A stretch of 35,287 nucleotides of DNA from Gemmatimonadota bacterium (GTDB lineage Bacteria; Gemmatimonadota; Gemmatimonadetes; Longimicrobiales; Longimicrobiaceae): the NCBI GenBank assembly GCA_007118565.1, contig SKRI01000056.1:1-35287 (forward strand). Reading direction: 5' to 3'. Position numbers and translations under genes: made by a program. The notes under the pieces were generated by a model that saw only the letters and a list, made by a program, of their open reading frames with translations, searched no databases and was not told where the DNA came from. Shown here piece after piece: positions 20,156-29,100 of this stretch. Each line of letters opens with the position of its first letter. The first letter of the stretch is position 1.

Positions 20156-21339
20156 CGCTCCAGCGGCTGGGGAGGAAGGTCGATCCGCACCTGTTCGCTT
20201 TCGATCATCTCCCTGAGGGCTTCCTCCACGTCGGCGCGGCGGATCTCGCGGAGCCTCCCGTGGAAGCGATTGGCGCCGTCGGCGGAGCCCGTCCGGTCGG
20301 CGAACCCGCCGATGAGCGCCGCCATGCGATCGGGGGTGCGGGATGAGAAGAGCATCTCCCGGCGCAGGGCCAGCCCCGCCTCACGGACCGTCTCATCCTC
20401 CAGCTCCTCCCCGAGATCCTTGAGGGCGGTATCCAGCAGCCGGCGCGCCTCACCGAGTCGGGGGCCGGGAACGGCGACCACCGCGGCCATGGCCTGTCCA
20501 CGGTGCGTCCACCAATGATCGACCGAGATCTCTCCCTCCGGGAGCAGGCGCCGCAGCCTGTCGCCGAGCAGCCGGGCCGCGATGCTCACCGATGCCGGAT
20601 CGGCATCGGTGACGGGGTACCCGGCGCCGAGCCATCCTCGGGTTGCCTGCGGCTCGGCGAGGGGGGTCTCGTCCGGCAGGTCCTCCTCCGGGGGGAGCGC
20701 GGACGGCCGTCCTTCCGGGAGCCGCGCGAAGGCGGCGCGAACCGCCTCCGGATCCACATCTCCCACCGCCACGACCGTGACGCGCGATGGGTCGTAGAGC
20801 GCGTTCCAGAGCGCCGCGAGGTCCGCATCCTCGATCCGTGCCGCCGAGGTTCGAGTCCCGGGCGCGGGGCGGTCGTCGGGAAAGAGGCGGTGTCGCAGGC
20901 GGGTCCGGACGTGCGCGCCGGCCGTCTCCCATTCGGCGAGCCGCTCGTCACGCAGCTCCCGGTGGACCACCAGGCGTCCGGTTGCCGAGGGCGCCGGCGG
21001 TCGGAGAACGGAGAGCAGCGCCTCCGTCAGCGGGCCGGCCTCCGCCGCCGGACCGGTCACGGTATACACCACCGCGTCCGGGTTCCGCTCATACTGCAAT
21101 CTCCCGCCCGCAGCGCTCACCCTATCGCGGAGCGCGCGATCGTGGAAGTGCTGGAGCAGGTGTCCCGCTCCGGCGTACCCAGGCGGATCGGAAACGGCGA
21201 GCGAAAGGCGGAGGCTGAGCACCGGGACGGCCGGCTGCCGATGGACGATCACCGCCGCGGGCTCGGCCGTCCCGGAGGAGGCGGCAGCGGTGTCCGCCGG
21301 CGCGGTCAGCCCCAGGGCAAGGATGAGAGGAAAGATCAT
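20152..21339 (-). CDS. M16-family protein with HxxQH in place of HxxEH
   Basis: A 395-residue M16-family protein with a hydrophobic, exported-type N-terminus (about 1-19). The motif region reads GAGHLLQHFHDRAL: His60 and His64 are kept, but the catalytic Glu of HxxEH is Gln63. The downstream region that usually supplies the third zinc ligand is present (VVHRELRDERLAEWE). The protein could therefore still bind zinc but should be hydrolytically crippled, since Glu-to-Gln at this site is the classical inactivating change in insulysin-type enzymes. Later segments (SRVTVVAVGDVDPEAVRAAF, then TRGWLGAGYPVTD) are normal for the family. It begins 10 bp after a hairpin terminator and overlaps the next M16 gene by four bases. 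No Shine-Dalgarno is visible. Confidence 0.82.
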   Translation of the reverse strand: MIFPLILALGLTAPADTAAASSGTAEPAAVIVHRQPAVPVLSLRLSLAVSDPPGYAGAGHLLQHFHDRALRDRVSAAGGRLQYERNPDAVVYTVTGPAAEAGPLTEALLSVLRPPAPSATGRLVVHRELRDERLAEWETAGAHVRTRLRHRLFPDDRPAPGTRTSAARIEDADLAALWNALYDPSRVTVVAVGDVDPEAVRAAFARLPEGRPSALPPEEDLPDETPLAEPQATRGWLGAGYPVTDADPASVSIAARLLGDRLRRLLPEGEISVDHWWTHRGQAMAAVVAVPGPRLGEARRLLDTALKDLGEELEDETVREAGLALRREMLFSSRTPDRMAALIGGFADRTGSADGANRFHGRLREIRRADVEEALREMIESEQVRIDLPPQPLER

Positions 21340-21349
21340 TCGGCTATCG

Positions 21350-21387
21350 AAAAAGCGGAGGGAGCGCCCCGACTCGGAGCGCTCCCT
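21350..21387 (-). terminator. Rho-independent terminator after M23 gene
   Basis: On the minus strand, arms AGGGAGCGC (21387-21379) and GCGCTCCCT (21367-21359) form a perfect 9-bp stem with an 11-base loop. CCGC and a run of five T (21354-21350) follow. It lies 68 bp after the M23 peptidase stop and only 10 bp before the M16 start at 21339, so it may also limit read-through into the M16 pair. Confidence 0.75.
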
Positions 21388-21455
21388 GCTTGGCGTCGGC
21401 GACGCCGGCCGTGCGAGGGCGGCTCCCGGTGCGGCCCCGGGAAGCGCCCCCTCCG

Positions 21456-22400
21456 TCAGTCCCGGAGGTCGGCGTCCCAGATGATGAAGTTGAGCGGATC
21501 GATCGGCTCGCCGTCCACGTGCACCTCGTAATGTAGGTGCGGGCCGGTGGCCAGTCCGCTCGATCCGACCTCGGCGATCGTCTGTCCTCGCTCCACCCGG
21601 TCGCCCCGGCGGACCAGGAGACGCGAGGCGTGCGCGTACAGCGTCACGATTCCGTGTCCGTGGTCGATCTCGACGGTTCTACCATACCCTCCGGACTTGG
21701 TTCCGGAGAAGATCACCCGTCCGGCAGCGGGGGCCAGGATCGGCTCTCCGGTCGGCGCCGCGATGTCGATGCCGTTGTGCGGGCGCCGGATGCGGAGGAT
21801 CGGATGACGCCGGTTGGGGCTGAACAGGCTGGTGAGGTGGCCGTCGATCGGCGCCCGGGTCGGCGTTGCTCGCAGGCGCTCCGTGCTCCCGTGCATGACC
21901 TCCAGCGTCTCGTCCATGCTCGACGAGAGCAGGTCGGCACGGCGGAGAAGTGTGGAGAGGTCGTAGGAAGCGGCGAAGGTCTTCTCGCCCAGGGAGGGGT
22001 TCATGGCGTAGAGCGCGGAGGATTCGAGGACCGCGGTCCCCGGTCCGCCGATCCCGACCTGCCGCGTCTCCGCATCGATGGCGGGGAGACCGGCCATCAC
22101 ACGGAACTTCTCGTCCTTGGCAGTGAGGTCCTCCACCCTGGCGGTGAGGGTGCTCACCATGCCGCGCATCCGGTCGACCTCCTGGGCCAGGACCTCGTTC
22201 TGCTGCTGGAGCCGCTCCGCGCGGAGGTGCTGGCTGCTCTTGACGAAGAACCCGGTGGAGAGCGCTCCCAGGATCAGCAGGACGATCGCCGCGATTCCGC
22301 CCGCGAACCGCAGGGACTGTCCGGAGACCTGGACCGACCGAACCCGCTCATTGTCATGCGGGACCAGCATGACCGTCCAACGAGACCGGGGCTTTGACAT
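21456..22400 (-). CDS. Membrane-anchored M23 peptidase (LytM-type)
   Basis: A 314-residue envelope protein with a cytoplasmic N-terminus of about 32 residues, one membrane helix (about 33-53, FAGGIAAIVLLILGALSTG), a coiled coil (about 56-96) and a C-terminal M23 domain (about 187-304). The zinc site is complete: His208 and Asp212 in HNGIDIAAP, and His290 in HLHYEV, with His257 (YAH) and His288 as catalytic histidines. Active M23 enzymes cut peptidoglycan cross-bridges. Coiled-coil M23 proteins of this shape are cell-wall hydrolases, or regulators of division or elongation. It is followed by its own hairpin terminator. It is probably transcribed alone from the 274-bp spacer on its right. No Shine-Dalgarno is seen before the ATG. 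Confidence 0.9.
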   Translation of the reverse strand: MSKPRSRWTVMLVPHDNERVRSVQVSGQSLRFAGGIAAIVLLILGALSTGFFVKSSQHLRAERLQQQNEVLAQEVDRMRGMVSTLTARVEDLTAKDEKFRVMAGLPAIDAETRQVGIGGPGTAVLESSALYAMNPSLGEKTFAASYDLSTLLRRADLLSSSMDETLEVMHGSTERLRATPTRAPIDGHLTSLFSPNRRHPILRIRRPHNGIDIAAPTGEPILAPAAGRVIFSGTKSGGYGRTVEIDHGHGIVTLYAHASRLLVRRGDRVERGQTIAEVGSSGLATGPHLHYEVHVDGEPIDPLNFIIWDADLRD

Positions 22401-22674
22401 GAAATGCGAAGGAGAGATCTGATTCGCCGGCTGAAAGTGGCAGCCGGAGGGGCCGAATGTTTACAAGCGGCGGAAGCTAGAAGGGGGTGGCAACCCTGTC
22501 AACGGAGGGTCCTGTCACCCCAGGAGGGCACGTCATGACGTAAAGGGCGCGTAAGGGTGCTCATGCCAACGGGATGCGACCCCGCTGCATGTCGGTCGCG
22601 GGGCACGAGATCCGAAGGCCGCGCGGAAGGATCCGGTGCCCCTTCCGTGCGCGAACGAACGTTCGCAACGGTGA
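22401..22674. promoter_or_regulatory. Spacer between metG end and M23 gene
   Basis: This 274-bp non-coding stretch should hold the M23 gene's promoter and the 3' end of the metG transcript. Visible structure: a perfect 12-bp palindrome ACGTCATGACGT at 22530-22541; a GGAAGG/CCTTCC hairpin at 22625-22646 without a U-tract; and CGAAC-N4-GTTCG at 22652-22665, which matches the layout of a Gram-positive-type SOS (LexA) box. No promoter hexamers are convincing. Confidence 0.45.
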
Positions 22675-24183
22675 TCACGCTCCCGCAGCGACCTCGGGAC
22701 GGGGAAAGAGCGGGCTTCCCTTCTCCACCCGCCATCCGGATGGATCGAGTGCGGAGAGCTCGTCGAGGGTGGGGAGGGGCCGCTCGCCGGCAACCCTCTC
22801 CCAGAGATCCTCCATCTTCCGCGGCATGTAGGGGGTGAGGAGGACCGCGGCCACGGCCAGCGAGCCGACCAGAGCCCCGAGCGTTTCGTCCAGCTCAGTC
22901 GCGCGCTGCGGGTCCTTGGCCAGCGCCCACGGGGCCGACCGCTCCACGAAGCCGTTCGCCTCGGAGACCAGACCGAAGGCGGCGTCGAGGCCACCCTGCA
23001 GGTCGTTCCCGTCGAGCGCGGTCCGGTATTGCGCCACGGTCGCCTCCCGCACCTCGGCGAGCTCCTTCCCGGCGTGTGCGGGAACGGTCCCGTCCCGGTA
23101 TCGCGCCACCATGGAGAGAGCGCGGCTGGCGAGGTTGCCGAGATCGTTGGCCAGCTCGGAGGTGTAGCGCTCGTCGAAGCGCTCCCAGGAGAAGTTTCCG
23201 TCCCCGTCCCAGGGGATCTCCCGGATGAGGTAGTAGCGCAGCGCGTCCGCCCCGTAGCGCTCTGCCGCTTCCGCGGGGCCCACGAAGGTGCCGGCGGATT
23301 TCGAGATCTTCCGCCCCTCGAGCGTCATGAAGCCGTGCGCCCAGACCTGCTCCGGTAGCTGCAGGCCGGCGGAAAGCAGCATGGCGGGCCAGTACACGCA
23401 GTGGAAGCGGGTGATGTCCTTGCCGATCACATGGAGCGAGGCGGGCCACCAATGCCGGTACGCCTCTCCGGGAAATCCGACGGCGGATAGGTAGTTCGTC
23501 AGCGCGTCGATCCAGACGTAGACCGTTCGCTCCCGGTCCCCGGGCCAGGGAATACCCCAGGGAAGGGCGGAGCGGGAGACGGAGATGTCCTTCACATCCT
23601 CCACCATCCGCCGCACCTCGTTTCGCCGTGCCTCGGGCTGCACGAATCCGGGCCGGCGCTCCAGCAGGTCGAGCAGCTCGTCCCGATAGGCGGAGAGTCG
23701 GAAGAACCAGTCCTCCTCCTCCATCCACTCCACCTCCCTGTGGGGGTGATGGGGGCAGCGGCCCTCCTCCAGCTCATCCTCGGTCTTGTACGACTCGCAC
23801 CCCACGCAGTAGTAGCCGGCGTAGGTCCCGAGATAGAGGTCCCCCCGCGCCTCCATGCGCCGGATCATCTCCTCGACGGCGGCGCGGTGGCGGGGCTCGG
23901 TGGTGCGGATGAAGTCGTCGTAGGAGATGTCGAGCGCCGCCCAGGCGGACCGCCACTCGTCCGCCACCCGGTCGGTCCATTCCTGGGGATCGATTCTCCG
24001 CTCCTGAGCGCTCTCCGCCACCTTGGCGCCATGCTCGTCCATCCCCATGACGAATCGGACCTCGTCACCGCGAAGGCGGCGGTACCGCGCGATGACGTCG
24101 GCTCCCACCTTTTCGAGGGCGTGTCCCACATGGGGCCGGCCATTGGCGTAGTCGATGGCCGTGGTGATGTAGAATCTCGACAC
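22675..24183 (-). CDS. metG: Methionyl-tRNA synthetase
   Basis: Class I aminoacyl-tRNA synthetase that charges tRNA-Met. The 502-residue product has the HIGH-type motif HVGH (18-21), a knuckle insert with zinc ligands (YYCVGCESYKTEDEL, then RCPHHPHREVEW), the KMSKS-type motif KISKS (292-296) and a helical anticodon-binding domain to the end. It lacks the C-terminal EMAP/Trbp111-like dimerisation domain of the long E. coli form, a common short variant. The start is GTG at 24183, six bases after the ricT stop, so translation is probably coupled; no Shine-Dalgarno is visible. The MSRFYITTAIDYANG beginning matches the family. It is the last gene of the dnaE-accA-ricT-metG cluster. Confidence 0.96.
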   Translation of the reverse strand: MSRFYITTAIDYANGRPHVGHALEKVGADVIARYRRLRGDEVRFVMGMDEHGAKVAESAQERRIDPQEWTDRVADEWRSAWAALDISYDDFIRTTEPRHRAAVEEMIRRMEARGDLYLGTYAGYYCVGCESYKTEDELEEGRCPHHPHREVEWMEEEDWFFRLSAYRDELLDLLERRPGFVQPEARRNEVRRMVEDVKDISVSRSALPWGIPWPGDRERTVYVWIDALTNYLSAVGFPGEAYRHWWPASLHVIGKDITRFHCVYWPAMLLSAGLQLPEQVWAHGFMTLEGRKISKSAGTFVGPAEAAERYGADALRYYLIREIPWDGDGNFSWERFDERYTSELANDLGNLASRALSMVARYRDGTVPAHAGKELAEVREATVAQYRTALDGNDLQGGLDAAFGLVSEANGFVERSAPWALAKDPQRATELDETLGALVGSLAVAAVLLTPYMPRKMEDLWERVAGERPLPTLDELSALDPSGWRVEKGSPLFPRPEVAAGA

Positions 24184-24189
24184 GAACCG

Positions 24190-25116
24190 TCAGTGGGAGG
24201 TGCGCGGGCGGTTTTTCCGCTTTCCATCCGCCGGCGGGGAGGAGGCCCGCGACTCGGCGGTCTCGCGCTTCAGGTCGGCCAGGGAAATGTCCCGCCTCTC
24301 GCGCTCGGTGTCCATAAGCGTGATCCGCTCGCGCCAGATGTCGATCCCCACGACCTTCTCCTCGCCGCGCGCCGTGCGCAGGATGCGTCCCTCGCGGGGG
24401 AAGCGCTTGCGCGCCTGGAGGTAGGCATCGTGCTCGTAGGTGAGGCAGCACATCAGGCGGCCGCACGTTCCCGAGATCTGCTGGGGGTTGAGGGAGAGGT
24501 TCTGGTCCTTGGCGATCTGCAGGGAAACCTGCTTCGGCTCACGGAGCCAGGTGGAGCAGCAGAGCTCCCGCCCGCAACGGCCGATCCCGCCGAGGAGCGC
24601 CGCCTCGTCCCGCACGCCGATCTGCCGGAGCTCGATGCGGGTGCGGAAGGTCCGGGCCAGGTCCCGGACCAGCTTCCGGAAATCGACGCGGCGCTCGGCG
24701 GTGAAGTAGATGCGCAGCTTGTTGCGGTCCCACTGCCACTCGGCCTCCGCCACCTTCATGCGGAGACCGTGCTCCTTGACGATCTTCCGGGTCTGCCTCC
24801 GAACGCGCTCCTCGTCCGCGCGGAGGACGTGCAGTGACTGCACCTCGTCCTCACCCGCCCGCCGCAGGACCCGCTGGCCGGCGCCGCTGTCGTCCTCACA
24901 CCCGCTGCACTTCTTCACAGCCACCGCTCCGATCGAGCGGATCCGGCCGATATCCCGTCCCCGCTCCGCCCCGACCAGCACGTACTCCCCCGGCTCGAGC
25001 TCCTCGTCCGCGTAGCCGTAGTATCCGCGGCGCGTTCCCTTGAACTGCACCTCGGCGAGCCGGGGCGCGTCCTCCGGCACGGAGCGGGGCTGCATGATCG
25101 GTAGCGGCTGGAACAT
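24190..25116 (-). CDS. ricT: PSP1/RicT (YaaT)-family regulator
   Basis: A 308-residue PSP1-domain protein. In Bacillus, RicT (YaaT) works with RicA and RicF as an iron-sulfur-containing complex that guides RNase Y processing and affects phosphorelay signalling; the partners are not in this window. The family cysteines are present: KKCSGCEDD, IGRCGRELCCSTW and ISGTCGRLMCCLTYEHDAY. The PSP1 core lies around YFTAERRVDFRKLVRDLA. The last 30 or so residues are basic and disordered. ATG 25116 (MFQPLPIMQ) is preferred over a start at 25191 inside accA; 25095 is an alternative. It is followed by metG six bases later. B. subtilis yaaT also lies a few genes from metS, so the neighbourhood seems old. 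Confidence 0.88.
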   Translation of the reverse strand: MFQPLPIMQPRSVPEDAPRLAEVQFKGTRRGYYGYADEELEPGEYVLVGAERGRDIGRIRSIGAVAVKKCSGCEDDSGAGQRVLRRAGEDEVQSLHVLRADEERVRRQTRKIVKEHGLRMKVAEAEWQWDRNKLRIYFTAERRVDFRKLVRDLARTFRTRIELRQIGVRDEAALLGGIGRCGRELCCSTWLREPKQVSLQIAKDQNLSLNPQQISGTCGRLMCCLTYEHDAYLQARKRFPREGRILRTARGEEKVVGIDIWRERITLMDTERERRDISLADLKRETAESRASSPPADGKRKNRPRTSH

Positions 25117-25172
25117 GGGGTGCCGGGGTCTGCAAGAAAAACGAACGATCGACCGGGGAGACGGATCCGGAG

Positions 25173-26138
25173 CTAGCTCCGCGGATGCCACTCCCCCATG
25201 GCAAAGTATTTCTCCAGACGCTGTTCATGCAACTCCTCCGGGGACAGCGACTTCAGCTCGTCGAGCGTTTCCCGGAGCACGCCGTGGAGGGCCTCGGCCG
25301 TGGCATCCGGGTCCGCGTGCGCCCCGCCCGTCGGCTCCTTGATGATCCGATCGATCACGCCGAGGTGGTTGAGATCCGGCGCGGTGAGCTTGAGAGCGGT
25401 GGCCGCCTTGTCCCGCTCCGAGCCGGATTTCCAGAGGATGGCGGCGCAACCTTCCGGGGAGATCACCGAGTAGACGCTGTTCTCCATCATGAGGATCCGG
25501 TCGGTGACCCCGATGGCGAGCGCGCCGCCCGAGCCTCCTTCGCCGATGATGACGGAGATGGTTGGAACGGTGAGCGCCGCCATCTCCCTCAGGTTGCGTG
25601 CGATGGCCTCCGCCTGCCCCCGCTCCTCCGCGCCGAGACCCGGGTAGGCGCCGGGGGTGTCGATCATGGTGAACACCGGTCGACCGAACTTCTCGGCCAG
25701 CTTCATGAGCCGGAGGGCCTTCCGGTACCCTTCCGGGTGCGGCATGCCGAAGTTCCGTTGCAGGTTCTCCTTCATGTCGCGGCCCTTCTGATGGCCGATG
25801 ACCATGACGGACTCCCCGTCCAGCCGGGCCCATCCCGCCACGATCGACTCGTCGTCGCGGTACATCCGGTCGCCGTGCAGCTCGACGAAGTCGGTGAAGA
25901 TCCGCTCGAGGTAGTCGAGGGTGTAGGGACGCCGGGGGTGCCGGGCCACCTGGACCCGCTCGATGGGATCGAGGTTCTCGTACGTCTCGGTCTGGAGGGA
26001 TTTCAGCTTCCCCTCCAGCGACTCCATCTCCCCTGTGACGTCGAGCCCCTTCTCCCGCGCCATGTGGCGGAGCCGGTCGATCTGCTCCTCGACCTCGGCG
26101 ATCGCCTTCTCGAAATCCAGATGCGCTACGGTTGCCAT
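25173..26138 (-). CDS. accA: Acetyl-CoA carboxylase carboxyltransferase alpha subunit
   Basis: Alpha subunit of the carboxyltransferase that moves CO2 from biotin to acetyl-CoA, making malonyl-CoA for fatty-acid synthesis; it needs AccD, which is not in the window. The 321-residue product has normal length. It has the N-terminal coiled segment [17 protein letters not shown] and the crotonase-fold core with [52 protein letters not shown] and [13 protein letters not shown]. It starts three bases after the dnaE stop; dnaE-accA adjacency is also seen in E. coli. There is a weak GAG but no clear Shine-Dalgarno. Confidence 0.96.
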   Translation of the reverse strand: MATVAHLDFEKAIAEVEEQIDRLRHMAREKGLDVTGEMESLEGKLKSLQTETYENLDPIERVQVARHPRRPYTLDYLERIFTDFVELHGDRMYRDDESIVAGWARLDGESVMVIGHQKGRDMKENLQRNFGMPHPEGYRKALRLMKLAEKFGRPVFTMIDTPGAYPGLGAEERGQAEAIARNLREMAALTVPTISVIIGEGGSGGALAIGVTDRILMMENSVYSVISPEGCAAILWKSGSERDKAATALKLTAPDLNHLGVIDRIIKEPTGGAHADPDATAEALHGVLRETLDELKSLSPEELHEQRLEKYFAMGEWHPRS

Positions 26139-26141
26139 GAA

Positions 26142-29100
26142 TTATCTCGCTTCGCTCGATTGCGGCTGACTTGCTCCGTTGGATGCGCCGGAGGAGGCCG
26201 GAGCCCTCACCAGACTCACGCGATCCTCTCCCAGAAGCTCGCGGAGCTCGCCCACCAGCGTCTCGGTGACGGCCACCCGCACGCTCCGCGACCGGAGGCG
26301 CGGGGAATCCGGTCCGGCCGGCGCGCCATTCCCCGCCGATCCGTTCCGCCAGGTCACGAAGAGCGGCGCCGGACCCCGGTGCCTGTCCATGCACGCCCGG
26401 GCAGAGGTGAGTGCTGCGGCTTCCGTACCAGCGGCGCCGAGCTCAACGCAGATGCCCACGAGACCGCGCTCGCGCAGGGTGGCGAGGGGAACCGCGTCAT
26501 CGAGGAATATGGGAGGATCGTCCTCGTCCCGCTCCCGTCCCGAAACCCCGCCCCGGAGGAGCACCGGGGTATCCTGCGCCAGGACGTCCCTGTTCTGGGC
26601 CCAGGAATCCTTGAAAGCCAGCACCGTCGCCGTCCCGTGGAAGTCCTCCACGGTGATCCGCCCCCACTCCGAGCCGTCGCGCTTGGAGATCTGCCGTGAC
26701 GCCTCGGTGATCACGCAGGCCAGCTCGACCTTCCGGTCCCGGTGCTCGGAGAGGTTGCCGGTGTTGACGCTGTCGAAGAGCGCCACCTCCTCGCGGAACT
26801 TGTCCAGGGGGTGACCGGAGATGAAGAATCCGAGGATCTCCTTCTCGCGGGTCAGCCGCTCCCCCTCGCTCCACGGCTCGATATCCGGGAGGGGCGGCGC
26901 ATCCATGGTGGGGGCGTCCTCGTCGGCCCCCCCGATCAGGTCCCCGAAGAAGTTGGCCTGCGAGCTCTCCGCCTCACGCTGCATTGCCTGGGCGGCGGCG
27001 TAGGACATGTCGAGCCCGGCGATGAGGCTCGCGCGACCTCCGCCGGGGGCGAAGCCGTCGAGCGCCCCCGAGCCGATCAGCGCTTCGAGCACCCGCTTGT
27101 TGCAGAGGCGGAGGTCGATCCGGGTCAGCAGGTCGAAGAGATCCTCGAACTGTCCCTCCTCCTCGCGGGTCTCGATGATGGAGCGCACCGCGCCACCCCC
27201 GACGCCGCGGATGGCGCCCAGCCCGAAGCGTACCTGGCCCACGCCATCTCCCACCACGGTGAACTTCCAGTTCGATTCGTTCACGTGCGGGGGCAGCACC
27301 TCGATGCCGTCGCGGCCGAGGCGCGGCAGGCAGCGTCCCATCTCCCGACAGTGGGCGATGTAGGCCACCACGTCGTCCGTCTTGTCCACCACCGACGACA
27401 TCAGCGCGGCCATGAACTCGGCCGGGTAGTGGCACTTGAGCCACGCCGTCTGATAGGAGATGAGCCCGTACGCCGCCGAGTGGCTCTTGTTGAAGCCGTA
27501 GCGGCCGAACGCCTCGATCTGGTCGGCCAGATCCTGCACCGTGCGCTTGTCGTGGCCGCGCTCGACCGCCTTCTCCCCGAACTTCCCGAGCTCCCGGGAG
27601 ATGAGCGCCGCGTCTTTCTTGCCCACTGCCTTCCGGAGCACATCCGCCTCGGCGAGGCTCAGCCCCGCCAGCGTCTGCGCGATCCGCATGACCTGCTCCT
27701 GATAGACGATGACCCCGTAGGTCGGCTCCAGGATCTCCTTCAGATCGGCGTGCGGATACTTCACCTCTTCCTGCCCGAGCTTCCGCCGGATGTAGACCTG
27801 GTCCATGCCCATGTCGAGCGGGCCGGGACGGATCAGCGCGTTGGTGGCGATGAGGTCGTCGAACCGGTCCGCCTTCATGGCCCGGAGCTTCTCCGTGGCC
27901 AGCGCCGACTCGAACTGGAAGACGCCGGCGGTGCCGCCGCGCGCCAGCATCTCATAGACGGCCGGGTCGTCCATGGGGACGTCCTCGATCCGGCCGTACT
28001 CCTCGCCCGTCTCGGGGTGGCGAAGCGCGCCGTGCCGCGCCACCACCGAGGTCACCGCATCGGCGACCACGGTGAGCGTCTTGAGCCCCAGGAAGTCCAT
28101 CTTCAACATGCCCGCCCGCTCCAGGCAGTTCATGTCGTACTGGGTCACGATCACGCTCTCCCCGCTTCCCCCCGATCCCTTGGTGGATTGGGTGGCCACC
28201 GGGACGTAGTCGTCGAGCGGGCCGGGGGCGATGACCACGCCGGCGGCGTGGACGCTGGCGTGGCGCGAGAGCCCCTCCAGCACCTCGGAGTAGTCGATGA
28301 GGCGCCGGTAGCGCTCCTCCTTCTCGTACAGCTCCCTGACCTCGGGGACCTTCTCCTTCGCTTCGGATACGGTGAGGGAGTAGGCGGGTCCGCTCGGGAT
28401 CAGCTTGGCCAGCCGGTCCATCTCCGCCGGGAGGAAGCCGAGGGTGCGCCCCACGTCGCGCACCACGGCGCGGGACTTCATGGTCCCGAAGGTGATGATC
28501 TGCCCCACGGCGTCACGGCCGTACTTCTCCCGGACGTACTCGATCACCTCGCCCCGGCGCTCGTAGCAGAAGTCCACGTCGATGTCCGGCATGGACACGC
28601 GCTCCGGGTTCAGGAAGCGCTCGAAGAGGAGATCGAACTCGAGGGGGCAGAGGTCGGTAATCCAGGTGCAGTAGGCCACGATCGAGCCGGCCGCCGACCC
28701 CCGGCCGGGCCCCACCGGAATCCCCTGCTCCCGCGCCCACTTGATGAAGTCGGCGGTGATCAGGAAGTAGCCGGAGTAGCCGAGCTCGGTGATGACGCCC
28801 AGCTCGTACTCGACCCGCTCCACGACATCCGGCCGGGAATCGAGCAGGGTTTCGCGGAGGGCATCGGCGTCCGGGGCCTGCCCGCCATCGCGAGCCGCCG
28901 ACGTTCCGTACCGCTTCCACGCCCCCTCCCACACCTCGCGGCGGAGAAGCTCGGCCTCGTCCGCGACCTCCTCGGGGAGGGGGAAGGCCGGAACGTGGTA
29001 CTTCTTCTCGAACTCGAGGTCGACCTCGTCCGCGATCCGCAGCGTGTTCTCCAGGACGTCGGGCCGACCCGGAAAGCGCTCGGCGATCTCCTGGTGGTTC

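Noticed and set aside
22625-22646. GGAAGG/CCTTCC hairpin as the metG terminator
   Set aside because: Short stem, 10-base loop and no U-tract on the minus strand; too weak to call.
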